NCBI RefSeq assembly: GCF_903181435.1
Contig: NZ_CAEUHO010000004.1
Span: forward strand, 1,054,001 to 1,118,000
DNA from: Bacteroides acidifaciens
Lineage (GTDB): Bacteria > Bacteroidota > Bacteroidia > Bacteroidales > Bacteroidaceae
Length of the DNA: 64,000 nucleotides
Direction: 5' to 3'
Below are positions 1 to 10,200 of this stretch, in pieces. Each line of letters begins with the position of its first letter. The first letter of the stretch is position 1. The notes below the pieces were generated by a model. That model made no database searches, had not been told where the DNA came from, and was given only the letters and a program-made list of their open reading frames with translations. Made by a program: the position numbers and the translations under genes.

Positions 1-555
1 TGTATGACCATGTACATCGACCCTATTCTTTGGAATGACGGTCAGCAGCTATTGGGCGAGCAGATTAAGATTTATATGAACGACAGCACCATCGACTGGG
101 CACATATCATCAACCAGGCGCTTACGGTAGAAATGAAAGATTCCATTCATTACAACCAAGTGTCCGGCAAGGAGATGAAAGCCTATTTCGTAGATGGCGA
201 TATGCGGCATATCGAGGTGGTTGGCAATGTCCAGACAGCTTTCTATCCGGAGGAGAAGGACAGTACGATGACCGGATTCAATTGTCTGGAAGGCAGTGTG
301 CTCCATCTTTACATGAAAGATAAGAAGATGGAAAAGGGGATGTTTGTCGGCAAGTCCAACGGAACGATGTATCCGATGGACCAGATACCAGCCGACAAAC
401 TGCGTCTTCCTACCTTTGCGTGGTTCGACTATGTCCGTCCACTCAATAAAGATGATATTTTCAACTGGCGGAGCAAGCGGGCGGGGGAAACCCTGAAACC
501 AACCACCAACCGGCGACCGAAAACAGAAAAGCGAAACTTAATTAATATGAAGTAG
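1..555 (+). CDS. OstA-like (LptA-family) protein, C-terminal part
   Basis: The frame is open from base 1, so the gene begins left of the window and only about 184 C-terminal residues are seen. The residues alternate in short beta strands with glycine turns (for example a DGDMRHIEVVGNVQ stretch), the pattern of the OstA/LptA jellyroll that binds lipopolysaccharide in the periplasm during its transport to the outer membrane. The last 30 residues are basic and probably disordered. The stop lies one base before the next gene, which suggests translational coupling. The family call rests on pattern only; the N-terminal part would be needed to settle it. Confidence 0.6.
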   Translation, partial: CMTMYIDPILWNDGQQLLGEQIKIYMNDSTIDWAHIINQALTVEMKDSIHYNQVSGKEMKAYFVDGDMRHIEVVGNVQTAFYPEEKDSTMTGFNCLEGSVLHLYMKDKKMEKGMFVGKSNGTMYPMDQIPADKLRLPTFAWFDYVRPLNKDDIFNWRSKRAGETLKPTTNRRPKTEKRNLINMK

Positions 556-556
556 T

Positions 557-856
557 ATGGGAATGTTTAATTCGATGAGGAAACCTCGTGGCTTTAATCA
601 TCAATACATTTATGTAGATGAGCGCAAGGAAAAGCTCGCCAAGATGGAAGAGAAGGCAAAGCGGGACTTGGGCATGCTGCCGGAGAAAGAATTTAATCCG
701 GAGGATATTCGTGGCAAGTTTATTGAAGGCACCACTCACCTGAAACGGAGAAAAGCAAGTGGACGCAAACCGGCCTCCTTCGGAATCATATTGATTATCA
801 TTGCTTTCCTTTTGTATTTGTGGCATTATTTGGCGACGGGAAGCTGGTCGTTTTAA
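557..856 (+). CDS. Small conserved membrane protein, single C-terminal helix
   Basis: A 99-residue protein with a charged, lysine- and glutamate-rich N-terminal 70 residues and one hydrophobic helix at about residues 74-94 (rich in I, L and F), ending in a short polar tail. It looks like a tail-anchored inner-membrane protein with its charged part in the cytoplasm. It sits one base after the OstA-like gene and 15 bases before mutL, so all three are probably co-transcribed. I do not recognise a named family and assign no function. Confidence 0.8.
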   Translation: MGMFNSMRKPRGFNHQYIYVDERKEKLAKMEEKAKRDLGMLPEKEFNPEDIRGKFIEGTTHLKRRKASGRKPASFGIILIIIAFLLYLWHYLATGSWSF

Positions 857-871
857 TTTTTTTACTGAACT

Positions 872-2776
872 ATGAGCGATATTATTCATTTGTTACCTGA
901 TTCGGTAGCTAACCAGATTGCTGCCGGCGAAGTGATACAACGTCCGGCATCTGTTATCAAGGAGTTAGTGGAGAATGCGATTGATGCAGATGCGCGGAAT
1001 ATACATGTATTGGTGACTGATGCGGGTAAGACCAGCATCCAGGTCATCGACGACGGAAAGGGAATGTCCGAAACGGATGCCCGTCTTTCCTTCGAGCGCC
1101 ATGCTACTTCCAAGATACGTGAAGCAGCCGATTTGTTTGCTTTGCGCACGATGGGCTTTCGCGGAGAAGCCTTAGCTTCCATTGCCGCAGTGGCTCAGGT
1201 GGAACTGAAGACACGCCCGGAATCTGAAGAATTGGGTACGAAACTGGTGATAGCAGGCTCTACGGTAGAGAGCCAGGAAGCTGTTTCCTGCTCTAAGGGA
1301 AGCAACTTCTCCGTGAAGAACTTATTCTTCAACGTGCCTGCCCGCCGTAAATTCCTGAAAGCGAACTCAACCGAACTGAGTAATATCCTTGCCGAGTTTG
1401 AACGTATCGCCCTTGTCCATCCGGAAGTCGCCTTCTCGCTTTATAGCAATGATTCCGAACTTTTCAATCTTCCGGTATCCCCATTGCGCCAGCGCATTAT
1501 GGCTATCTTCGGTAAAAAACTCAATCAGCAGTTACTCAATATAGAGGTGAATACCACTATGGTGAAAGTCTCCGGATATGTAGCCAAACCGGAAACTGCC
1601 CGTAAGAAAGGCGCCCATCAGTATTTCTTCGTCAACGGACGTTATATGCGCCATCCTTACTTCCATAAGGCAGTGATGGAAGCCTATGAACAGTTGATTC
1701 CTGCCGGTGAGCAGATTTCCTACTTTATCTATTTTGAAGTAGATCCGGCTAACATTGATGTCAATATCCACCCGACTAAGACTGAGATCAAGTTTGAGAA
1801 TGAACAAGCCATCTGGCAGATACTCTCAGCGTCGGTAAAAGAGTCATTGGGGAAGTTCAGTGCTATTCCTTCCATTGATTTTGATACAGAAGATATGCCC
1901 GATATTCCGGCATTCGAACAGAAGACAACATCCGAGCCGCCCAAGGTACATTATAATTCGGATTATAATCCGTTCAAAGTGTCTGCCGGAGGTAGTGCAG
2001 GCGGCGGTTCGTACAGCCGTTCAAAAGTGGAATGGGAAGACTTGTATGGCGGCCTGACGAAAGCCAGCAAGATGAATAACCCGATGCCGGAGCCTGAGAT
2101 GGAGTGGGAGGATTCTGCCGTCAGTGAAGGAACACCGGTTATGGAAGAAAAGATGGAGACGGTGACCTCTATGGCTTCTCCTACTTTATACTCCAGTGAG
2201 CCTGTGATAGAAAAAGGAAACCAGCATTTGCAGTTCAAAGGACGTTTTATTCTGACTTCCGTAAAATCCGGTTTGATGCTTATCGACCAGCACAGGGCAC
2301 ATATTCGGGTGCTTTTCGACCGGTATATGATTCAGATTCAACAGAAACAAGGCGTGTCGCAAGGCGTTCTTTTTCCCGAAATCTTGCAATTGCCGGCTTC
2401 GGAAGCGGCTGTGTTGCAAAGCATAATGGAGGATTTATCCGCAGTAGGTTTCGACTTGAGCAATTTGGGTGGCGGAAGCTATGCTATCAATGGCATTCCG
2501 TCCGGTATCGAAGGGTTGAATCCGGTCGAATTGGTGCGTAATATGCTACATACGGCGATGGAAAAAGGGAACGATGTCAAGGAGGAAATACAGAATATAC
2601 TGGCTTTAACGCTAGCGCGTGCGGCGGCAATCGTCTACGGGCAGGTGTTGAGCAACGAAGAAATGATCAGTCTTGTAGATAATCTTTTTGCCTGTCCCTC
2701 ACCGAATTACACGCCGGATGGGAAGACCGTTCTGACGACAATCAAGGAAGAAGATATCGAACGTTTATTCAAATAA
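872..2776 (+). CDS. mutL: DNA mismatch repair protein MutL
   Basis: 634 residues with the GHKL ATPase signature in order: ELVENAIDA near residue 30, DDGKGM near 67 and [12 protein letters not shown] near 92. An S5-like domain follows to about 330, then a linker rich in S, G and P, then the C-terminal dimerisation domain from about 450. MutL links mismatch recognition by MutS to strand removal. Odd point: where endonuclease MutLs carry DQHA(X)2E(X)4E, this protein has [13 protein letters not shown] from residue 472, so both glutamates are missing. The zinc-site motif near the C-terminus (usually CPHGRP) reads [10 protein letters not shown]. It may therefore lack nicking activity. Confidence 0.97.
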   Translation: MSDIIHLLPDSVANQIAAGEVIQRPASVIKELVENAIDADARNIHVLVTDAGKTSIQVIDDGKGMSETDARLSFERHATSKIREAADLFALRTMGFRGEALASIAAVAQVELKTRPESEELGTKLVIAGSTVESQEAVSCSKGSNFSVKNLFFNVPARRKFLKANSTELSNILAEFERIALVHPEVAFSLYSNDSELFNLPVSPLRQRIMAIFGKKLNQQLLNIEVNTTMVKVSGYVAKPETARKKGAHQYFFVNGRYMRHPYFHKAVMEAYEQLIPAGEQISYFIYFEVDPANIDVNIHPTKTEIKFENEQAIWQILSASVKESLGKFSAIPSIDFDTEDMPDIPAFEQKTTSEPPKVHYNSDYNPFKVSAGGSAGGGSYSRSKVEWEDLYGGLTKASKMNNPMPEPEMEWEDSAVSEGTPVMEEKMETVTSMASPTLYSSEPVIEKGNQHLQFKGRFILTSVKSGLMLIDQHRAHIRVLFDRYMIQIQQKQGVSQGVLFPEILQLPASEAAVLQSIMEDLSAVGFDLSNLGGGSYAINGIPSGIEGLNPVELVRNMLHTAMEKGNDVKEEIQNILALTLARAAAIVYGQVLSNEEMISLVDNLFACPSPNYTPDGKTVLTTIKEEDIERLFK

Positions 2777-2880
2777 AGCAAATAATTTCATCTTTTCCTA
2801 AAACCTTTTAGTTTAGTTCGTGTTATTTAATTAGTTCAACAAAGAAAAAGATTTAAATAACCACTTAACTATTAAGGTAT

Positions 2881-4068
2881 ATGAAAAAGATTCTGATGTT
2901 GCTGGCTTTTGCCGGCGTTGCGTCTGTCGCTTCTGCGCAGCAGACTATGACGGTAACTGAATACGAAGTGATTCAGGTACAAGATAAATATCAAGTGATA
3001 ACCAACCCGTTCTGGAGCAACTGGTTCTTCTCTGTAGGAGGTGGTGCCCAGGTGTTGTATGGCAATAATGACCATATTGGCAAGTTCAAAGACCGCGTTG
3101 CTCCTACATTCAATGTGTCTGTCGGCAAATGGCTAACTCCGGGCTTCGGATTGCGTATGCAATACAGCGGATTGCAAGCCAAGGGGTTCACTATGAACGA
3201 AACGGCTAATTATGTAGTCGGCGGTCCGAGAGAAGACGGTTCTTACAAACAGAGATGGGACTATATGAACCTTCACGGTGATTTGATGATTAACCTGAAC
3301 GCGCTTTTCGGTGGATATAATCCGAACCGTGTATATGAAATTATCCCTTATATCGGAGCCGGCTGGGCTCATTCTTACTCACGTCCTCACACCGATGCCG
3401 CTACTTTCAACGCAGGTATCATCAACCGTTTCCGTCTGTCGAATGCTGTTGACTTGAATATTGAATTGAGTGCAACAGGTTTGGAAGGTAAATTTGACGG
3501 CGAACATGGTGGAAAACGTGATTATGACGGTATCCTCGGTGCTACGCTTGGTATAACTTATTATTTCCCGACCCGCGGATTCCAACGTCCCACGCCACAG
3601 ATTATCTCTGAACTCGAATTGAATCAGATGCGTAGCCAGATGAATGAGATGGCAGCCGCCAATATGCAGTTGCAACAGCAGTTGGCCAATGCACAACAGC
3701 CGGTCGAAGTAGAAGAGGCTGAAGCAGTAGTCATCACAGATCCTAACATCGCTCCGCGTACCGTATTCTTTAAGATTGGTTCGGATAAACTGTCTCCGCA
3801 AGAAGAGATGAACTTGTCTTACCTTGCCAGCCGGATTAAAGAATTCCCGGGCACTACCTATACTATCAACGGATATGCAGACTCTGCAACAGGCAGTCCG
3901 GAATTCAATCAAAAATTGAGCTTGGAACGTGCACAGGCTGTTAAAGACTTGCTGGTTAAGAAGTATGGAATTCCTGCTGATAACTTGAAGGTTGCTGCCG
4001 GTGGTGGCGTCGATAAATTCGGTCAGCCGATTCTGAACCGTGTTGTACTGGTAGAAACTGCAAAGTGA
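2881..4068 (+). CDS. OmpA-family outer-membrane protein
   Basis: 395 residues with a signal peptide ending near SVASAQQ (about residue 20). Residues 40-235 form an N-terminal beta-barrel region with alternating aromatic strands. A coiled segment rich in Q, M and A (about 245-285) follows, then an OmpA C-terminal peptidoglycan-binding domain (about 295-395) with the expected Asp and Arg in NGYADSATGSPEFN and LSLERAQAV. The protein should span the outer membrane and anchor it to peptidoglycan. It stands alone, with a 104-base AT-rich gap after mutL and a strong terminator after the stop. This is one of the abundant OmpA-type porins of Bacteroides. Confidence 0.93.
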   Translation: MKKILMLLAFAGVASVASAQQTMTVTEYEVIQVQDKYQVITNPFWSNWFFSVGGGAQVLYGNNDHIGKFKDRVAPTFNVSVGKWLTPGFGLRMQYSGLQAKGFTMNETANYVVGGPREDGSYKQRWDYMNLHGDLMINLNALFGGYNPNRVYEIIPYIGAGWAHSYSRPHTDAATFNAGIINRFRLSNAVDLNIELSATGLEGKFDGEHGGKRDYDGILGATLGITYYFPTRGFQRPTPQIISELELNQMRSQMNEMAAANMQLQQQLANAQQPVEVEEAEAVVITDPNIAPRTVFFKIGSDKLSPQEEMNLSYLASRIKEFPGTTYTINGYADSATGSPEFNQKLSLERAQAVKDLLVKKYGIPADNLKVAAGGGVDKFGQPILNRVVLVETAK

Positions 4069-4121
4069 TAAAGTGATTTCAGCATTCAGCGATTCTCTGT
4101 AATCGCTTGCTGGAAAGAGAT

Positions 4122-4175
4122 AGCGGCTGAAAGCGAACCCTGAAATAAAGGGTTTCGCCTTCAGCCGCTTTTTTT
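4122..4175 (+). terminator. Rho-independent terminator of the OmpA-family gene
   Basis: The arm at 4122-4140 pairs with 4150-4169 (one mismatch and one bulged base) around a 9-base loop, followed by seven T (4169-4175). The arm contains the 13-mer GGCTGAAAGCGAA that recurs at 6692-6704 (inverted) and 6744-6756. Confidence 0.9.
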
Positions 4176-4264
4176 ATATCGGTAAGCGTCTTCGCGATAG
4201 CGTATTGCTTAATTTATATTTGTTGTTTTGATTGTCTTCCTTGATTATTTTATTCCGTTTCAGT

Positions 4265-4903
4265 TTATCTGACAGGTTGATAATCTCTGGATTTTCCATA
4301 AAATCCTGGAGCCGGTACATATATTGGTTGGTTGGCGATACCGATATTCAGCAGCTTGCCTTCCTTGCGGAGCCGGCGGATATGAATCATAGCTGTGGAG
4401 CGTACCATCCCTGTGATACCTTGAAAGTCGGAACGTTGCATAATCTGATGGTCGGTGAAATACTCTTTCAGTCGCATATCTATCTCTACTTCCGATAATT
4501 TGGCGGAATGTCTGACCCGCTTCATTTGTTTTATTGTTATAGTTCCGACAGATTGTTTCAACCTTTTGTCCGAACGGAATTGTATTGCTTTCAATTTCAC
4601 TTTCGAATTCTTACGGGGAGTATCGGCGGCTATTTCCTCGGTGGCGGTCAACGTAGGGTAGAAATAACCGATGCCATTCAGATGCACCTGCCTGCCTTCT
4701 CCCAACTCTTCTCCCATTACTTGCGAGAGAGCGTCCAATACGGCAGTCACGTCTACTTCGTTCAGTGTGCAGCGCGCTTGGATTTTGCTTCTGAGTTCAT
4801 CCGTATCTACCTGTCCGTTGGCGATGATGCGCGGATGGAATCTTTTCTTCTTGGGTTTGTCCGGTGATACCGGATTCTCGTACCAGTCAAATAATATAGC
4901 CAT
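4265..4903 (-). CDS. HU-family DNA-binding protein with C-terminal extension
   Basis: 212 residues. Residues about 30-125 fit the HU/IHF-like fold of Bacteroides histone-like proteins: a helical start (VDTDELRSKIQ, VTAVLDALSQVMGEEL), then GRQVHLNGIGYFYPTLT and a basic stretch (KNSKVKLKAIQFRSDKRLKQ). Residues 130-212 form an extra basic region with RSTAMIHIRRLRKEGKL, possibly a second helix-turn-helix; this half I do not recognise. The start has a purine-rich AAAGGAAC just upstream. It is divergent from the VapE gene across a 329-base region full of GCTAA/TTAGC repeats. Such HU proteins bend or coat DNA; a role specific to the neighbouring VapE gene is inference. Confidence 0.82.
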   Translation of the reverse strand: MAILFDWYENPVSPDKPKKKRFHPRIIANGQVDTDELRSKIQARCTLNEVDVTAVLDALSQVMGEELGEGRQVHLNGIGYFYPTLTATEEIAADTPRKNSKVKLKAIQFRSDKRLKQSVGTITIKQMKRVRHSAKLSEVEIDMRLKEYFTDHQIMQRSDFQGITGMVRSTAMIHIRRLRKEGKLLNIGIANQPIYVPAPGFYGKSRDYQPVR

Positions 4904-4980
4904 AGTTCCTTTCTTTTATTGATGTACTTCTGTTCTGTTTTTCCTATAGTTCCTTTGGATTGTTCTTCCTTTAAATGTAA

Positions 4981-5069
4981 AAGCTAATCTTAATCAGCTT
5001 ATACGCTAATATTGGTTAGCGTATAAGATAACAATAGCTAGCTTATCAGCTAACCTTAATTAGCTATTG
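4981..5069. repeat. Cluster of GCTAA/TTAGC inverted repeats between HU and VapE genes
   Basis: The stretch holds a perfect 12-bp inverted repeat (CTTATACGCTAA at 4998-5009, TTAGCGTATAAG at 5016-5027, 6-base loop) and a second 9-bp pair (CAATAGCTA at 5032-5040, TAGCTATTG at 5061-5069). The core GCTAA or its complement occurs at 4983, 5005, 5016, 5049 and 5060, and again at 5105. The cluster lies between the likely HU promoter and the HU start codon, so it would be in the HU mRNA leader as well as being a possible operator. Confidence 0.75.
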
Positions 5070-5082
5070 CGATTTCTTATTG

Positions 5083-5090
5083 CAAAGATA
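5083..5090 (-). promoter_or_regulatory. Probable -7 box for the HU-family gene
   Basis: Read on the minus strand this is TATCTTTG, matching the Bacteroides TAnnTTTG box. No clear TTTG lies 19 bases upstream. It would give an mRNA leader of roughly 170 bases containing the GCTAA/TTAGC repeats. Confidence 0.5.
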
Positions 5091-5169
5091 CAACACAAAG
5101 GCTTGCTAACCTAATAATAAAGGCTTTATTTCATAAATGCAATTAGTTAAGGACAAACTTGCAATCGGC

Positions 5170-5201
5170 TTGCAAACCGCTATCGGGTGGTTGTATATTT
5201 G
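5170..5201 (+). promoter_or_regulatory. Probable promoter of the VapE/DUF3874 gene
   Basis: TTG at 5170-5172 and TATATTTG at 5194-5201 with 21 bases between fit the Bacteroides -33/-7 pattern. Transcription would start near 5208, 25 bases before the start codon. Two TTGCAA direct repeats lie at the -33 end. Confidence 0.6.
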
Positions 5202-5232
5202 GCATACGAAAACATTAAAATAATAACGAAAT

Positions 5233-6618
5233 ATGATGGAAAAAGTAACAAAATTGTTCTCTATGTTGATGAAGGTGTGGAGAACGGGAATGAAAAAAGA
5301 GACTGCTTTTGCAGAAACGGAAACGAACGGGCAGAAAATGAACGGAACGAAAAAAGTAGAGGGAAGACTGCCTGTCCCGGAAGAGATACAGCCGGAAGCA
5401 GTGGAACAGCCGGAAGCTTCGGCATTATTGGGGTTGCCGGATTTGCCACTATCTAAACCGGATAGTAAGAAAACCGGCTCTACCTGCCTGACGGAGCAGG
5501 TGAATGATTTTTTGCGTACACAGTATGATTTCCGTTATAATCTCCTGACAGAAGAAACGGAATTCCGACCGTTGGATGATACGGGTAAAGCAGTCGGGCT
5601 TTTTCAACCGGTGGGCAAACGTGATTTGAACACCTTTTGCATGGAAGCTCATGCAAAGGGAATTAGTTGCTGGGACAAGGACGTGAGTCGCTATATTTAC
5701 TCTACCCGTATTGCCGAATACCACCCTTTCCGGCTCTATATGGATGAATTGCCCGTTTGGGATGGCATTGATCGCGTCACTCCGTTGGCATTGCGCGTTT
5801 CCGACTTGCCTCTGTGGGTGCGCGGCTTTCATACATGGCTTTTGGGAGTTGCCGCCCAATGGTCGGGAAAAACAGGGATTCATGCCAATAGTGTAGCTCC
5901 CATTCTCGTAAGTTCGGAACAGGGACGGTTGAAGTCTACTTTCTGCAAGTCGTTGATGCCCGCAGCTTTGCGACATTACTATATGGATAATCTCAAACTG
6001 ACTTCGGAAGGGAAGGCGGAGCGTCTTATGTCGGAGATGGGATTGATCAATCTTGATGAATTTGACAAATATGCTGCGGGTAAGATGCCCCTATTGAAAA
6101 ATCTGATGCAAATGTCGAGCCTGCATATTTGTAAGGCGTATCAGAAAAACTATCGTGACTTGCCGCGTGTCGCTTCATTTATAGGCACTTCCAATCGCTA
6201 TGATTTATTGACTGACCCAACGGGGAGCCGTCGTTATCTTTGCGTGGAAGTAATAAAACCTATTGATTGCGAGGGCATCGAACATGAGCAACTTTTTGCC
6301 CAACTGAAAGCTGAACTGGAACAGGGAATTCCTTATTGGTTCACTAAAGAACAGGAACGCGAACTGCAACGGCACAATGTGTCTTTTTATCATGCCTGCC
6401 CTGCTGAGGATGTTTTTAACTGCTGTTTTCGCATAGCCTTGCCGGAAGAAGAATGCTTACAGTTGTCTGCTGCGGAGATATATAAGGAATTGAAGAAAAT
6501 GAATTCAGCCGCATTGCGAGGTTTTAATCCGAATCAGTTTGCACAAGTATTGACGAAGATGGGAGTGGGGCGGAAACATACGGAGTATGGAAATGTATAT
6601 TCGGTGATACGCCGCTGA
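5233..6618 (+). CDS. VapE/VirE-family P-loop protein with DUF3874 region
   Basis: 461 residues (ATG at 5233 or 5236). After a charged N-terminal 90 residues comes the segment DFLRTQYDFRYNLLTEETEF typical of Bacteroides VirE/VapE-like proteins, then a P-loop region near 215-235 and a Walker B-like GLINLDEFDKY near 270. The C-terminal 130 residues (CCFRIALPEEE, then QVLTKMGVGRKHTEYGNVYSVI) match the DUF3874 type. VapE proteins are SF3-like helicases usually partnered with a primase; no primase domain is present here. The Walker A site reads SEQGRLKST where GxxGxGKST is expected, so ATP binding is doubtful. It is divergent from the HU gene and has no other operon partner. Confidence 0.8.
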   Translation: MMEKVTKLFSMLMKVWRTGMKKETAFAETETNGQKMNGTKKVEGRLPVPEEIQPEAVEQPEASALLGLPDLPLSKPDSKKTGSTCLTEQVNDFLRTQYDFRYNLLTEETEFRPLDDTGKAVGLFQPVGKRDLNTFCMEAHAKGISCWDKDVSRYIYSTRIAEYHPFRLYMDELPVWDGIDRVTPLALRVSDLPLWVRGFHTWLLGVAAQWSGKTGIHANSVAPILVSSEQGRLKSTFCKSLMPAALRHYYMDNLKLTSEGKAERLMSEMGLINLDEFDKYAAGKMPLLKNLMQMSSLHICKAYQKNYRDLPRVASFIGTSNRYDLLTDPTGSRRYLCVEVIKPIDCEGIEHEQLFAQLKAELEQGIPYWFTKEQERELQRHNVSFYHACPAEDVFNCCFRIALPEEECLQLSAAEIYKELKKMNSAALRGFNPNQFAQVLTKMGVGRKHTEYGNVYSVIRR

Positions 6619-6660
6619 TGGGTTTGTTTTCATAAGGTAAGCATCTCCATAAAACTGAAA

Positions 6661-6756
6661 CGGCTGAAAGCTATATTTTTTACTTTTGCGGTTCGCTTTC
6701 AGCCGGAATGCCGATGAATAAGAGGTTTCAGAGTGCCTGAAGAGGCTGAAAGCGAA
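6661..6756. repeat. GGCTGAAAGCGAA repeat copies, one pair inverted
   Basis: CGGCTGAAAGC at 6661-6671 and its exact complement at 6695-6705 form an 11-bp stem with a 23-base loop. The 13-mer GGCTGAAAGCGAA occurs inverted at 6692-6704, direct at 6744-6756, and in the terminator arm at 4125-4137, so copies lie on both sides of the HU-VapE pair. Confidence 0.75.
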
Positions 6757-6886
6757 ATCTTGCACATTGTAAATATCCGATATGACAGTATTTCTAGCCA
6801 CTGCAAGAAAGAAAATATGATTTGTAATTAAATAAAATTTAAACAGGTTTTAAATGATTTTTTTGAAAAATATCCCTTAATTTGTG

Positions 6887-6916
6887 TTGTAGTTAAAATA
6901 TCTATATTTATATTTG
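6887..6916 (+). promoter_or_regulatory. Promoter of the 11-gene protease/SusCD operon
   Basis: TTG at 6887-6889, 19 bases, then TATATTTG at 6909-6916. The resulting leader of about 300 bases is long for this group and contains the 7080-7110 hairpin, so control after initiation is possible. Confidence 0.6.
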
Positions 6917-7226
6917 CAAAATCAATATTGTTCACGTAAAAATAGTTTTTATTTTAATGTGACGGATATTTGGAGAAGATATAGCTTTATTGTTAGATTA
7001 ACTACATATTTATAGAATGAATTGTAAAGTTGCATTATACGTGAGTCCAAGAGTGAAGGATTTATTTTATTCACGTTTATTTATTAAAGAGAGAGACTCT
7101 TTTTAATAAACTGGTAAATGCGGCTTGGCTCGGAATTCTTACCGAACTTCGATTTTTCCCCTGTTAAAAACTTGATAGCTTTTGGTGTACAACCCAAGTA
7201 TTGATTAATTATTAAATTTATTTCTT

Positions 7227-10200
7227 ATGCAGAAAAAGAACTACAAAAAGGGCATGAGGTGCTATTCTTTGTTACTGCTTGGAATGATGCTGTTTTTCGT
7301 AGGCAGTGTTGCTAATGCGCAAAAACAAGTGGATTATCAGACAACAAGAATCACTGTTAAGGCAACGAATGAAGCTGTGGAGCAAGTGCTTAATAAAGTA
7401 GGAAGCCTTGCTAATGTACGCTTCTTTTACAATCATTCGGAATTGGATTTTCTTAAGAATGTGACGATTGATGTGAAAGATATGGAACTGAGGGGGGTGA
7501 TTTCTGTTATTTTTGCAGAACATCCTGTCAGTGTAGCTTACCAGCCTAACCGCACAATTGTGTTGCGTAAAGCTGTGAAGCAACAGAAGAATATGCAAAA
7601 AGTGTCAGGTGTAGTAATCGATGCCCAGACTGGCGAGCCTCTTGCCGGTGCCAGTATTGTGCTGAAAGAGCAGAAGGGCGTGGGGGTGACTACCAATATG
7701 GACGGACAGTTCCACATCGAGATGCTTCCGGGCAGTGCCACTGCCTTACTGTTCTCCTATGTGGGTTACCAGCAGGAGGAAGTGCGGCTTGCCAACCGTG
7801 ACTTGAGCAAACTGAAAGTGAAACTGACACCGATGGCGAACGAGATAGAAGGTGTTGTGGTGACCGGTATGGCTCCCCGTAAGGCGGCAGGATTTACCGG
7901 ACGTTATGTGACAGTGAAGGCGGAAGATTTGAAACGCATAAATCCCAATAACCTGTTGGAAGCACTTCAGGTCTTCGACCCCAGCTTTCGCATCGTAGAC
8001 CAAAACCAGTATGGCTCCGACCCGAACCGCTTGCCTGAGTTTAATTTGCGTGGTGACGTGCAGTTGGGCTCCAGCAGCGCCAGTTCTTTCAATATGATGA
8101 TGGGCGACTATTCCAATCGTCCCAATATGCCGCTTTTTATCCTCGACGGTTTCGAGACTTCGTTGCAACGTATCGTAGACATCGACCCCGAGCGTATCGA
8201 ATCCATTACGATTCTGAAAGATGCGGCGGGTACTACCCTCTACGGCTCAAAGGCCTCCAACGGCGTTATCGTGTTTGAAACGAAGAAACCCGCTCCTGGA
8301 AAACTGAACATCAGCTATAGTGCCAATATCGGTATTTCCGTGCCTGACCTTTCGGACTATGATTTGATGAATGCTTCGGAAAAATTGGAGTATGAACGTG
8401 CTGCCGGACTCTTCAATTCGGTGAGCCTGATGAACTATTACAATGAAAAGAAAAAAGAAATTTTGCGCGGAGTAGATACATATTGGTTGTCGCAGCCGCT
8501 TCGTACGGCAGTGACACATCGCCACACGCTGCATCTGGAAGGCGGCGATGAAGCGATTCGCTATAGCTTGGGAGTGAACTATGGCAATGAGTTCGGTGTA
8601 ATGAAGGCCTCCGGCCGCGAGAATATGGGATTGTCGTTCAATCTGCAATACCGCTATAAGAACTTGAATATCAGTAATTCTCTTTCTGTCGAAAACACCG
8701 AAGGAAACAACTCTCCTTACGGGGCTTTCTCAGCCTACAGCAAGATGAATCCTTATTATCGCCTGACCGACGAAAACGGTAAATACCAACGCATCATCGA
8801 GACGAAGCCTATGCCTTCGGGCAGCGCGCAGCAGGTGATTACGAATCCGCTCTACGATACACAGTTCCCGTACAAGGACATGAACCGTAACTTTAGCGTG
8901 ATTGACAATTTCTCTTTGGAATATTTCCTGTTGGAGAACCTGCGTGTGCAGGGACAACTCTCCTTTACCCGTTCAAACGGCCGTAACGAGCAGTTCCGTT
9001 CTGCCAACCATACCATGTTTGCTAAGGAAGAGGACATCACCAAGCGCGGTTCCTATGAACGTAACCTCGGCGAATCCACCAGTTGGGACGCCAATGCTTC
9101 TATCAACTACAACCTCGTTCGCAACAAGCACGGACTGTTTGTCAGTGCGCGCTGGAATGTATCCAACCGTGTGAGCGACGGTGTAGTTCTCTCGGCAAAA
9201 GGATTCCCCAACGACAACATGACCGACTTCTTGTATGCGCATAAGATGGAAGACCGCGTATCCGGCAGCGAGAGTACACAGCGTAGTGTGGGCGTACTCG
9301 GTTCGCTCAACTATATGTACGACCAGCGTTTCTCCGTAGACGTGAATGTGCACGGCGACCTTTCCTCACAGTTTGGTAACGATACGGGAATGGCACCTTT
9401 CTGGTCTACCGGTTTGCGTTGGAATATGCACGAAGAGAAATGGCTGAAAGGCACACCCGTTTCCAACTTGGCACTCTATGTCAATATCGGTACCACCGGT
9501 TCGCAAAGCTACTCGCCCTATCAGGCAAAAGAGACTTATTCCTACTCCGACCTGATGTTCCCTTATCCCTCCGGCGATACGTTGGGAGCGCAGCTTATGG
9601 GATTGGGCAATCCTTCGTTGGGATGGTCGAAAACCACCAGCAAGACAGCGAGTGCGGAATTGGGCTTGTGGAACGGCAGGCTGAACTTTACAGGTTCTTA
9701 CTACCATAATTATACGGACGCGATGTTGCTGGAGAACAACGTACAGCCTTCTACCGGTTTTGCTTCCGTTACCCGCAACGTGGGTGCCGTGTTGAATGAA
9801 GGTGTAGAGTTTTCTCTGAGCAGTCTGCTGATTAATGATTACAAGCGTCAGATTCAGTGGTCGGTAGGTATCAATGCTGCCCATAACCGCAACGTTATCA
9901 AGAAGCTATCCAACGAACTGAAGAAGATGAACGAGAAAAACCTGAGCGAACGCAACGGCACACCGCCCGTCTATGAAGAAGGACAGTCTACTTCCGTGAT
10001 TAAGTTGGTTCCTTCGTTGGGTATCGACCCTGCCACGGGCAAGGAGTTGTTCCTCACACGCGACGGAGAGAAAACCTTTGTGTGGGATCCCAAAGACAAG
10101 ATTGCCGTAGGAGATACGGAACCGAAGATTCGCGGTGCCATCAGTTCTTCGCTCACCTGGAAACAACTGACAGCCGGATTGGCTTTCACCTATCAGTTGG

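Larger units (their letters stand above)
6619..7226. other. 608-base non-coding region ahead of the protease/Sus operon
   Basis: I see no gene. It holds three GGCTGAAAGC repeats (6662, inverted 6695-6704, 6744), a promoter at 6887-6916, and a leader of about 300 bases with a hairpin: TTTATTAAAGAG at 7080-7091 pairs imperfectly with 7097-7110. The leader ends in an AT-rich run before the susC-like start. Confidence 0.7.

Noticed and set aside
6681..6688. TACTTTTG as a promoter for a small RNA inside the 6661-6705 palindrome
   Set aside because: It matches the -7 box but no -33 element lies about 19 bases upstream and no terminator follows at a suitable distance.
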